64,000 nt of DNA. It comes from Stereum hirsutum FP-91666 SS1 (lineage: Eukaryota; Basidiomycota; Agaricomycetes; Russulales; Stereaceae). Below the pieces are notes generated by a model that had not been told where the DNA came from, did no database searches, and saw only the letters and a program-made list of their open reading frames with translations. The stretch is from assembly GCF_000264905.1 (NCBI RefSeq), contig NW_006763147.1, forward strand, positions 1,107,709 through 1,171,708. Direction: 5' to 3'. Below, in pieces: positions 1 to 10,013 of this stretch. How positions within the stretch are numbered: position 1 is the first letter of the stretch; each line of letters begins with the position of its first letter. Position numbers and translations under genes: made by a program.

Positions 1-1910
1 ATACTGTACAACCCAAGTCAGCGCAAGAACATGCGATACTTCTGGACCCTCCGCGTCCCGGCGCAGGTCGGAGAGCCATCCTAAAACAGGAACTCACAAT
101 GTCCTGGGCATCGAGAATAGGAAGGAGGACAGGCGTTCGTGGACGATCGAAGAACACGGGCCTGACGGATTTGGGGCTAGTCTGAGAAAGGCTGAAAGGA
201 CGCCGTGGCCCGATTAGGGTGATGGTCGGGCAAATCAGTAGACCAGAAGCAAACAAGCCTCCGAGTCGAGTTGTAAAAGTGGTCGTGTGCTCTGTCTGGC
301 TAGAAAATAGATGTCAGTTGACTGTGAGGGCGAGTCAATGTGCGGAGTGAATCGGAGAGGCATCGCGTGTCTGAGGCTTGTGTTAGTTGTCAATTGTGGA
401 TGGAGAACGTTCAGGCCTGGTCAGAATCATACGATGAACCATGAGAGATGCACGTCAGGTCACATTCATCGTCTCAGTTTCGTTATTCTCACTCCTTGTG
501 CTTCCGGGGATGTGCTATTCCAACTGGGGCACGAGCGAAAGTGACTGAGATAGATAATTGTGGCCCCTGGGCGTCACGGCGGCCTATTTGGGAGCTGTGT
601 CCTGTTCTCGAGTGACGACCAAATCTATAAAGAGGGGAGAGATAGTTGGCGCGAGAGGTGTTCCTTAGCCTATCTTGCATCCTGGAGGTGCTGTGCAGAT
701 GCAACGGCCGCAAACAGTTTAGTAGCGGCCACAGTGATGCAAAACGGAGGCACTCACAGTCGTCAAGATACATACGAGGAACCAGAACACTCACGACTGC
801 AGCCGCCCAGGACTTGGTGATAAAGTCATATCGTAAAGGCCCTTGATGCAGGCAATCCGTCGATACACTTCCACAAGGAGAAGTCAGCTGAGACTCGGAT
901 GGAGAGACGACTCAGAACTAAGACCTCTGTCAACTGCGATGTTGATGGAAAAATATGAAAGTCAACATGTTGTTTGTGGACGATGTTGCGGCGAAAAGCT
1001 CCGGCAGAACGAGGTACTCACCCAGCCAATAGAGATTAGGAGATTATGTGATTGTCACTGGACCAAAGAGTCGACGACTGGGCTTTAGTTCGTTCTCGGC
1101 CTAGTGGACTTCACTCCGTATGGACCCGACTAACTAATTCAACGAATTTGCTGTGACGAGCATGACACGAGACCTGTTCCACAATGCTTTCAATAATAGT
1201 GTCTCTCGCACCCGACATGTTCGCACCCGACATGTAATGTCACTAGTAACCGCAAAGAATCAGCGAAGCAGTTTGGAAATTACACGTGCGAAGATATCGT
1301 ACCTCCCAGCTCATGGACGAGCATTTGTTTTAGATGCAAAGGCAGGCTCTCCCCGGCGGTCGCTTTGCACAAGCCGAAGGAGGAGAATCACGTAGATGGT
1401 TGTACTTCCCGTAATTGTACCAGTATGACGACGACTACGACGCCACGAGACCTCTAATAGTAGGCAGAAGGCTGGTTCTTCAGCACTCTCGCCAACCTAC
1501 TTTGCGATACCGATACCCATTAAGCCGAGAACATGACTGCTCGAGCCGGACCCTATTCCAGCGAACTCAACGCATGCACATCCGTACGATGGTGCGAAGG
1601 GATTGTGGAGTAGAATTATATGGCCCGATCGGCGAATAATATTGTGAAAGTACCAAACAGTGCGGCACGAGGTCGAGTACTGAAATACAACCTGTTTGCG
1701 AGCGGCTGACCGAAACACCACTCAAAATGGGAAAAAAAGGTTGAGCGACGATGGAGCATGGCAATGAATTGGACAAACACGCGACGCAAACAACATCTCT
1801 CTCCTTCCCTCGTCCTATTGTGCATGAGTAGTCCAGTCTCCACCTCGAAAGTCCCCACAACCAAGAAACCTATGGCCGACTTCCCGCAACCCGCATCCTC
1901 CAAAGTGAGA
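1..1910. other. Gene-poor left edge
   Basis: I see no convincing gene. Open frames here are short, have no recognisable motif and do not join through splice sites. The only structure noted is an exact two-copy 15-bp tandem repeat at 1206-1235. Confidence 0.5.
1206..1235. repeat. Two-copy 15-bp tandem repeat
   Basis: The unit TCGCACCCGACATGT occurs twice head to tail without mismatch. It lies in non-coding sequence and has no evident role. Confidence 0.7.
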
Positions 1911-2528
1911 TCACCAAAACTCCTTCCTCTTCGACCTGATCTCCTTCGCAATCAACTTCCTCTCACCCCACCTGCTCCTCATCTTCTCATGGTCTTTATC
2001 CCTCTTCTCCAACGCCACCCTCTTCTGCCCCTTCGAAAGCCTCGCAAACTGGCCCACAAAAATCGGTGAAACGTTGAACTTCTCCGCCAACTTCCCTCTC
2101 GTCCAGAGATTCGGATTTTGCGCCCTCAACTCCTTCATCTGCTCAATATCCTCGTCCGAGAGGTACTGATATTCCTTCACCTGGCCTTTCTTCACTGGTG
2201 GGGGGAGCGGTACGTCTACGGTCGATGCCGATACGGCGGGTGGTCGAAGGAGTGGTGAGACGGGGTTTGTGGTGTATGAGAATGGCGATGGTGCGGATGG
2301 GGGTGGGCGGTGAATGAAGACAGCATTATCGGGGAGTGTGGTGGTAGTAGCGTTTGGGCTGTTTGTGAGGGGGTCTCCGTGGGTCATTGGTGGTCTCTCG
2401 GAGCAATGAGACGCATTTCGGGGGCGAAGCGCGTTGCGGCCGTGCGTATGCCTGTTTTCTGTGGCATATGTCCGCGCTGATGATGGGCGGAGAGGTAGCC
2501 GTAGCTGTTTAGACAGCCTGAGGGACAT
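1911..2528 (-). CDS. mrpl20: Mitochondrial large-subunit ribosomal protein L20 (mL58)
   Basis: A structural protein of the fungal mitochondrial ribosome large subunit. Single exon, 205 aa. The chosen ATG at 2528 starts an amphipathic, Arg/Ser-rich, acid-free leader (MSLRLSKQLRLPLRPSSART followed by YATE), a typical mitochondrial presequence; the upstream in-frame extension carries no signal. The middle (about residues 85-110) has the FIHRPPP and SPFSYTTNPVSPLLRPP stretch of the family. The C-terminal part (about 130-205) has the conserved YLSDEDIEQMKELR, NPNLWTRGKLAEKFNVSP and a basic end (ERKLIAKEIRSKRKEFW). This block matches the fungal MRP-L20 family as I know it. Tail-to-head with the BSD-domain gene on the same strand, about 300 bp apart. 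Confidence 0.88.
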   Translation of the reverse strand: MSLRLSKQLRLPLRPSSARTYATENRHTHGRNALRPRNASHCSERPPMTHGDPLTNSPNATTTTLPDNAVFIHRPPPSAPSPFSYTTNPVSPLLRPPAVSASTVDVPLPPPVKKGQVKEYQYLSDEDIEQMKELRAQNPNLWTRGKLAEKFNVSPIFVGQFARLSKGQKRVALEKRDKDHEKMRSRWGERKLIAKEIRSKRKEFW

Positions 2529-2822
2529 CGTGGTGGGTTGCTCGAAGAGAGCAGAGCGCGTCGACGACGAACGGCGGCGAAGCTTGAAATTCCCACGGTG
2601 GAGGACCCGAATATTTACTCGCCACAGAAGCTGCAGTAATATTTCGCGCGTCACTCTGCGGACTCGGTTCTTGTACATAGGTCATGATAGTATATATCGG
2701 TCGTAAGCCACATCGGATACACAAAATTCCATCCAACGCCGTCATCCAAAACAACAACAACACATACTCATACAGACTACTCATAAGGGTTCTGCTATGG
2801 CGCGCCACACTAGTTTCGTCCA

Positions 2823-4571
2823 TCATTCCCAGTCACTCCCACTATCATCATCATCATCCTCCGTCCTCCTCGCCCTCTCCTTAACCTTGACAGGAGGTTC
2901 TCCAACATTACTTGTGCGACTGCTTGACAACATGTCGTAACTCTCCTCGCTACTCTCCCTTGGACTCCCGGTTCCTGGAGTGCTGGCGGTAGCGGGAGCG
3001 AGAAGATGCTGCTCTGTAGAAGGGGCAGCGGAATCACCTGCAGTGATGGCGGTCGTAGAGGGGGCTTCTGATTTAGCTTCTTCTTGTTGAGATTGATTGC
3101 GGGAGGGGCCGGTAGCTGTGGGAGAGGTAGCCTCATCGTCATCGTCTTCCCAGCCGATGTCCTCTTCTTGTTCAATAGAACCTAGAACCAATGTAAGTTA
3201 TAGAGACCAGGTGCATAAAAGAGTAGTATTTACCTTCCAAGAGTGCCTTCCGCCTCTCTTCATCCTGCTCAATTTGGTATTTGCGGAAGAAATATCGCAT
3301 CCAGAACTCGTTCTCAGTCAATGCTGGGCCCTCCTGTGATGCTGTGGAAACCGTCAGAATTCCATAAATAATGCAAACAAATGGACCGTAAAAGATGGAA
3401 CTCACTCAAGGTATCCCTCGTCGCCGTCAATGCATTCATATCCGTCTCCAGCTCCTTCTGTATCTTCTCAATCCAAGCCTCTCCCTGAACCGTACCCTCC
3501 AAGCTCTCCACGTCCTTGCTCTCCCACTCCTCAAACAAAACCTTCGTCCTCGGCTCCGCCCTCGGATCGACCTTCAAAATATCCGGATTCGTCCTCAAAG
3601 TCCTCAATATCGCCTCCTTCCTCGTCGCTATCGCCTTCACCTCCCCACTCTTCCTCGCCTTCGACCCTCCTGCATCCTGTCCCTCGGCCGCGGACGTAGG
3701 TGTCTCTGCACCTGAACTCATGGGTATCATCCATACGTCCATTCCGTCCCACATAATACCTTGCACGCCCGAACCACTAGAAGCACTCGCCTCATCCGGG
3801 GGCACGACTTTAACAGCCTCCTTCAAGAACTCCGTCGCACCTCTCAAAAACTCCCTACTCTCGGCCGTCGCAGCCGTCACCGCCGCGCTTGACTTGACGC
3901 GCTGCAGTTCGTCGGAGAGGGCAGTTCGGAGCTGGGCGAGGTCGACGCGTTCAGGAGCGTGCCGAAGTTGCTCTGGGAGGTTCTGTTGGACTTTCTGTAG
4001 GAAGTCGGGGGGGATGGAGGATTGGAGGCGGGTGAAGAAGTTCTGGGATTGAGAACGTTGGTGTGACTGTGATGATGATGGGTCCGGGGAGTCAGGGGAG
4101 TCGTGTGCGGGGAGGGTGGAGGTCGATGCAGTCATTGAAGACGATGAAGATGATGTGGATGAAGGCCCTGCTATAGAGGCTTCGCCAGCATCCCCAGACA
4201 ATTCAGAGCCTCCATCCCTTGTGGTCGTAGAAGATTCTGCTGCTCCAGTCGTGTTCTCCGCCGCCGTAAGCTTCGTGAGCTCCTGCTGCGCTTGTGCCAC
4301 ATAACCGCCCAAGTCCTTCTTTGCCGCTTCCAAAGCTGTCTGACTCTACACCCATAAACCGACATCGTCTCAGATATACTTTCATATTCAAGGATAGAAG
4401 CCGAAGTGTAGTAATACGCACCTGTTTCCTGAATCCACCCCAGAACTTCCCGAGCTGCCCCATCACTTCAGACACCTCTTCGTTCAGGCTCTGTTGTTGC
4501 GGCTGGGCAGCCTGCGGTGGTGGTGTAGGCGACGCTGCCGGAGCCTCGAAGGCTGCATCGAAGAAGTTCAT
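2823..4571 (-). CDS. BSD-domain protein (Dos2-like)
   Basis: Four exons: 4422-4571, 3406-4345, 3234-3341 and 2823-3181, phases 0, 1, 1, giving 518 aa; all introns are GT-AG. The N-terminus (MNFFDAAFEAPAASP) is Pro/Gln-rich, then EEVSEVMGQLGKFWGGFRKQ and a helical AAKKDLGGYVAQAQQELTKL stretch. A Ser/Thr-rich acidic linker follows. The region of about residues 310-400, with an aromatic pair in FEEWES and ENEFWMRYFFRKYQIEQDEE, looks like the BSD fold, whose hallmark is a conserved Phe-Trp pair. The C-terminus is strongly acidic (EDDDDDSGSDWE). BSD proteins include TFIIH p62, synapse-associated proteins and yeast Dos2; the architecture here fits the Dos2/SYAP type, but its exact role is not readable from sequence. 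Confidence 0.75.
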
Positions 4572-5648
4572 AATGCAGGGCTTATGGGGAAGGAAGATGA
4601 ATACTTGTCGAGGTCAGAGGTGGGAGGGAACTTGGAAGGGACCGTGATTAGGTTGTGGCGGCTTTGCCGTGATGTTGAGCCAGGCTATCGGTAGTGCTGC
4701 CAACCGGAAAGGACGGTCTTTTGCGATGAGGCCTCGTAACCACCTCCATCTTAGTTTTCGACTTTGTAGGCGTCTGTGCTTATCTTGGGGGTCTTTCTCC
4801 GTGAAATCGAAGGGAGCTGAAGGACTCGTCCGCCCACAAATCTTAGCTCAGCGGACTCGACGTGCCTACCATCGGCATATTAATCGCCTCAGGTCGAAAT
4901 ATTCAAGAGTTTTGCCCTAGTCGTGACGGCAGTGGATTGGACTCGTCCCTTGCGCCTTAGACGACGCCCGGATCAGTAACACGACATAGCTAGTCAGCAT
5001 ACATCTCCCCAAAGCGCCGATTCGTGTTTTCCACACGGGCAGAAACGAATTCACATGGGCTCTAGTATGTCGTCTAATCGGTCGTCTGGAAATTCACGGC
5101 ATGCCTTTTCACTTTATGCTTGTTAAAGTAATCAAGGAGGGTGTAACGCAGTCTTATTACTTTGACACTCTCACAGAATGGGTACCGAAGGGAAGAGGTT
5201 GACACCGGGCCTAGACAACTCGCATGGTCCGTGCGCTTGCTCCTGCTTGCCGCCAGTGCTCGTGTACTGGAGTGCCATCTCCATAACTTGTTGGCACATA
5301 AAGCAGGCCGCGTCGTCTCAGCAACCGCGGTAAGAAGCGCTCATCCAGGCGTGAAAGTCCCAAAGCCAGTGCCCGATTTGGTCACGGATGCGCGATCGAT
5401 ATTGCCAGACTGTTACGTACGTTGCATTGGCACGAACAAAGGACCTTTGTCTGCAATGTGGTCATTCGTCGCCTCGTGTATTCCATTGCTTCTCCGTGTC
5501 AGGTTCTGCTGGCATATATATAATCTGTCTGTCCTGCTCCTTGACTCTTCTCAAACCCACAGCCAGCCTCTGCAGTCGCCTCTCGCCGACCACCTCTCGT
5601 CACTAGCGCTCCACTTGTATCACTTCACCAACGTCTATCTCGTCAACG
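4572..5648. other. Divergent intergenic region
   Basis: Lies between the 5' ends of the BSD gene (minus) and the homeodomain-like gene (plus), so it should hold both promoters. A TATA-like element sits at 5515-5523 and a CT-rich leader follows to 5648. I see no coding exon. Confidence 0.5.
5515..5523 (+). promoter_or_regulatory. TATA-like element
   Basis: TATATATAA, about 126 bp upstream of the ATG at 5649, followed by a CT-rich leader of the kind common in basidiomycete promoters. Confidence 0.5.
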
Positions 5649-6224
5649 ATGTCCAAATCGCTCTCACCATTGTCCTCTCTGTCTTCGGTATCTTCGGAGT
5701 CGTCTGTGTCCTCGTCCTCGGAATCGTCTTCGAAGTCATATCCATATCAATCTTCTGACTGGGCCTCTGAAACCTCTTCGGAACCGTCCTCGGAATCGTC
5801 CTACCAACCCACCACCACGGACTATGAAACCTCATCAACGTACTCCCCCGAGCCCAAAATCCGTAGCCACGCTGCAATGCCCTTGACTCAAGACCAAGTG
5901 GACACGCTTCGTAATAGGTTCGAGTACTGCTCCAAGATGCCGAGCAAGAAAATTCGCGAAATATGGGCAGAGCAAATTGGGCTGTACGTGTCATCTATTG
6001 CACGACTCTTGGCTTCCGCGACATGAGTGCTGACAATTGGGAACTGGGGTCTGTGTACATGTAGACCTGGTCAGGAACAAAAGATCCGCAATAAGTACAG
6101 GAGTGAATCCAACAAGGGCGGCGAGAAGGCCGAAGGGCTTTCGGAGGAGGATTTGATGGGCGCGTCGATTCTTGCTGGAATTATGTGTTCTGCTAAGAAG
6201 TATGCTGATGAGTCGGAGGCTTAG
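5649..6224 (+). CDS. Small Ser-rich homeodomain-like protein (degenerate helix 3)
   Basis: Two exons, 5649-5983 and 6065-6224, phase 2, 164 aa. Residues 1-70 are almost all Ser/Glu/Tyr/Pro. Residues about 78-125 read LTQDQVDTLRNRFEYCSKMP, then KKIREIWAEQIGL, LPGQEQKIRNKYRSES. The spacing L-x3-F, Pro, helix 2 with WAEQIGL and a Gln-rich helix 3 start follow the homeodomain pattern, but the hallmark Trp48 and Asn51 of helix 3 are replaced (Arg and Tyr in my alignment). DNA binding is therefore doubtful. The C-terminus is a short helical tail (DLMGASILAGIMCSAKKYAD). The next gene downstream (7656-8382) has the same layout with a better helix 3, suggesting a related pair. Alternative: a helix-turn-helix-like protein unrelated to homeodomains. 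Confidence 0.55.
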
Positions 6225-7655
6225 AAGGATGGCTGGGCCATTGTCTCTCTTTGCTCTTTTCGTCGCTGGTGACGCGTGTGTTTCTTCCCACCGGTCATCC
6301 TGTCTTATATGGTGCTGTGTCACGGCATCTGCACGCCACTCGTTCGATATGTTTTCCTTTCAATTTCCATATATCCAATCCTCCATGCTGCACACATCTA
6401 TCCCATCACTTGCTCACCCAGAATACACTTTACCACAAATACATATCTGTCCTCGCTTTCCGCCTCCGCTGGACGAGTTTCGGTATGACTGCACGCATAT
6501 GAGCCGTGCTGTCGGGCCCTGACACAAGCCGGAACAACCCGATCCTCGAGGCCACATCATTTTTCGTTCCTTTCTTCGTGACCTCGCGTTGGGTCGCTCC
6601 TCCCCCGATTCGGCCCAAGTTCATCCACACCCTGGAACTCCGGAGTACGTAAAGTCCCAATGTCCTCCTCGAGGCACTTGCTCGATGAGGCCAAATAATC
6701 ATCGGAGGCGAGTACAACTGTAACGGTCGGGCTTCTTTTCGAGTCACTTCGAACGCTGGCACGTATCTATGATCGAAACGCATGTTCGTCCCCGAGGCTA
6801 CGTTTTTTTATTACAACATCAATTTGCTTCCCATCTAAACAAAGAGCCAGGAATGTTACCATGGACGCGAGATCCACTGCGTCACCGACGGGTTCATTGC
6901 CGGTCAGGTTGCGAAGAGTAACGTACTTATTTCCATGCGTACACATCTAACGCCTCATGGCTCGTGCCAACAGATCTGGATAGGTCACAGTGCTCGATGC
7001 TGACCATGACTATCACACAAACGGGTCGTGTTTGTCTTTGGACACCGTCTTGAACGAAGAGGCACTCAGACGTGTTGAGAACTGACACCAACGACTCAGA
7101 GAAACAAAATGGTTGTCGATCCAGGATTTCTAGTCCTTCGCCTTTAAATTTGGTGTGCCTCGGTTCTAGTCGAATGCGCTGATGTATACACATGTCTTGT
7201 TGGAGTATTTTGTAGTACGCTACACCATGAAAGGTATATTTTTGGCCCTTACGGCAGACAGTTCTTTGTCCTGATTATTCTATCTCACACCGATATCAGA
7301 CACGTTCCTACGAACAAAGGGCATGCTCGGCACCCTGTCATCACCGGCACAGACGTCGTACGTGGCATCGAAAGGCGCGTCCTAAAACGGTCGGAGGCGT
7401 GTCTCGTGAGCCTCATCTCTACGTAAAATGGGGACTACGCTCTTTGTTCTGTATTGCCTCGCCTGTTGCATCTGACCTCCTGTTCAGACACATAAATACC
7501 CACCGTTGACGATGCTCGGATCCCCCAACGTCGCAATCTCCCCATCACCTGCGGTGGACTTGGTCGTCTCCCACTTGGTCTTGTACTCTTTCTCGCCGGC
7601 CGATATATTTGCGGGTATTTCTTCTGCCGCTGGACTCGTTTTTATCATACCTGCT
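6225..7655. other. Intergenic region between the homeodomain-like genes
   Basis: No supported gene. The open frame extending upstream of the next gene's chosen start (7506-7655) is continuous with it, so that protein could be 50 aa longer. Confidence 0.45.
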
Positions 7656-8382
7656 ATGCGATCCGCATCTTCTTCCGTTTCCTCACTTTCCCCCATCTTC
7701 AAGGAGACCTCGCTCTCGTCCTCCCGGCCGCGGTACGGAGACCCTGACTGGGATGGACGCAAATACCCTATAGCCGAAGATAAGAAGGACCACCTGAAAC
7801 TACTAATGGGGGATAGGAAGGACAGGCCAAGCCACGATGAATTTACGAGATGGGCCGTTCAAGTCGATGAGTATGTCTCTCCACTTACTGATCTAGCTAT
7901 CCCACTCTGCTTGGACTTAACTCTTCTCTCGCAGGCCCTTGGAGAGAATCCAAAATTGGTATTATAACAGTATTGCGGCCCCTCGAAGGGCTGCTACCCG
8001 CGCCTTCAACACTGCGAATAAGGTGCTAGCGAAGGCCAAAGCTGACTTACAGGCTGAAAAGTCCAAACGTAGGACGGGCACTTCGGCGATCCAGCATCAT
8101 GCGAGGACTCTGGAGCTCCAGTCGGTCGTTTCCTTACAGGAGAAGGCGGTAATGGAGGCGAATTTCCGGTTGGAGGAGGTAATGGCGGAGTGGAAGGAGC
8201 GGCGAGTGAGGAGGTATTCACCGAGGAGGCCAAGGATGTCCAAGCGAGGGAAGGCTGTGAAGCAGTATGGAGGGGCTATCGCTGATCAGATAACTGTGTT
8301 TGAAGTTGAGCCGAGCGAGGATGAGATGGCTGCTGTTACTGCTCTTCTCAATCTGAAACATGTATGGGTTATAAACCCATGA
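7656..8382 (+). CDS. Homeodomain-like protein with basic coiled C-terminus
   Basis: Two exons, 7656-7870 and 7935-8382, phase 2, 220 aa (270 aa if translation starts at 7506). The start at 7656 gives a Ser-rich N-terminus (MRSASSSVSSLSP) like the neighbouring gene. After splicing, residues about 33-85 read KKDHLKLLMGDRKDRPSHDE, then FTRWAVQVDEPLERIQNWYYNS. Helix 3 IQNWYYN keeps Trp48 and Asn51 of the homeodomain consensus, while the usual Arg53 is Ile. Downstream are a long charged helix (ANKVLAKAKADLQAEKSKRR; VSLQEKAVMEANFRLEEVMA) and a basic cluster RRYSPRRPRMSKRGK resembling a nuclear localisation signal. It could be a divergent transcription factor. It is not obviously an HD1/HD2 mating-type gene: there is no mip1 neighbour and no divergent HD pair. 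Confidence 0.6.
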
Positions 8383-10013
8383 GTGCTTCCGTGTGAATCT
8401 AGTACTCAACTATCACTAATTTCTTGGATTTTTTCCGCTTTGTACGCTCATACCAATTTTATTTCCACTTCATTCTGACTTCTCGATAACGTTTGGATAG
8501 ACGAACTGTTGGGGCGCGTTATCAAAATGAAGTGCCATAGGCTCAAAGACTGATCAATTGAGGACGTTTCTCATGGCTGGCCGCTACGCCACTGTGGCGT
8601 GCGCCGTATTCCCGGTTGGGTCGGCGCATGTTCTTCCAAAATCTGGGGCTAGGCAGCGTGAACAAAGAGTGACGTAGGGATTCGCCCAGAGGAAGGGCGA
8701 CCTCGAGGCAAAGGCAACAGGCTTCGCTGATGGCGCCGCAGAGCCGGTCAGCAGGACGAGACGCGAAGTTTGCGCGAAGTCGTGAGTGGCGCACAGAGTC
8801 AAACTAAGTTTGCGAGAGCTTGTATCAAATCGCAAGCTCAAAGTAAGGACAATAAGTATGAATGAATCATTAATACTGCTAGATATATACATATGTGTTG
8901 TGAGATTTGTAAATTCAACCATGAGGAAGCTTGATTTGCATTGAATTTGCGGCTCGACCGGCGTGTGGCCCAGTACCTCAGTTGGCTGGATGTTCATAGA
9001 AAGGGAATAATGCACAGCAATGCTATTTAAAAAGACTCGTGAGTGGCTAAGTTCTCTACACAAGCCTCAAGCTTAATCTGTAGTACTACAGAGTAATACG
9101 TATATACATATTCAAAAACTTTTCACGGACATCAATGTCGCAAAGGACGAGAAGGCTCTCGGTAGAGAAACTCAGGGCAAAGGTACATAAAAAGCGTGAG
9201 CATGGCAAGGGTTCGAGCCAACCACCTCATGGACAGCACGGTAGTCACAAGCGTACAAATAACCATTCGGCCAAGAGTTCTTGTTTGACTACCTCGCGTA
9301 ATTTTGTATAACCGTCATTCCATAGCCATGAATGATGTGGTTTCTCCACCCCCCCAGCCCCGAGACCGACTTCAGGCCATTTAAAAATATTCACTTTTCG
9401 CAGAAAGCGACATTTTGATTTGTTAGCAATAAAAGTACCCAAAATGCCCGTGACAAGTCTCGGCCAGGCCATCCATGAGCGAAGGAAATGGCAAGCCCAA
9501 AGCGGGCGGAGGGTGGCAGAAACTGTCAGCCCGCCATTCTGGCGATGCCTGCAGGCAGCTGCAGGCTTGCGTCATACTTTGTTCACGCTCACTTACCAAA
9601 ATCTGGCGCGCCTTGTTTTCTTTTCGCTCCCGCTACCTGGACGGTCTGTTGTCTTGCTCACCTTCGCTTTACGAATTGCTTGCATCGAATGTTTTATCAA
9701 TCATACCACTGTCGGGGAACGTCGAACGATTCCGTTACACAAGCAGTTTTCACGAAAATGCTGCCGCCAGACCACTTATGCAAGGTTCTCACACAGCGCC
9801 ACACAAATACCTTTGCAGGCGTCGACGTTATGTATCTGAGGCTCCCACCATGGGCGTATTACGCTATCTGAAATGTGCTAATGACCACGCTTCGATGTCC
9901 ACGCCGCGCTTCCACTACTTGGACAGTGCTGAACGTGTAACACCTTACCCTCATCTTGTTCGTCGCCTGCTCTTGCTCGGAATTTCAGAATCTTTTGAAC
10001 TGTCAAGTTTCAG
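8383..10013. other. Intergenic region upstream of the module cluster
   Basis: No gene recognised. Long open frames at 9420-10089 in two plus frames carry no motif and overlap the region just upstream of the zinc-finger exon at 10014; I treat them as chance. Confidence 0.45.

Noticed and set aside
1..1910. Transposon remnant at the left edge
   Set aside because: No reverse transcriptase, transposase or terminal repeat motif found; only a two-copy 15-bp repeat.
5649..8382. Mating-type (HD1/HD2) locus
   Set aside because: The pair is not divergent, helix 3 is degenerate in one gene, proteins are very short, and the usual mip1 neighbour is absent.
9205..9225. B-box-like GGTTCGAGCC
   Set aside because: No A-box or cloverleaf upstream; probably chance.
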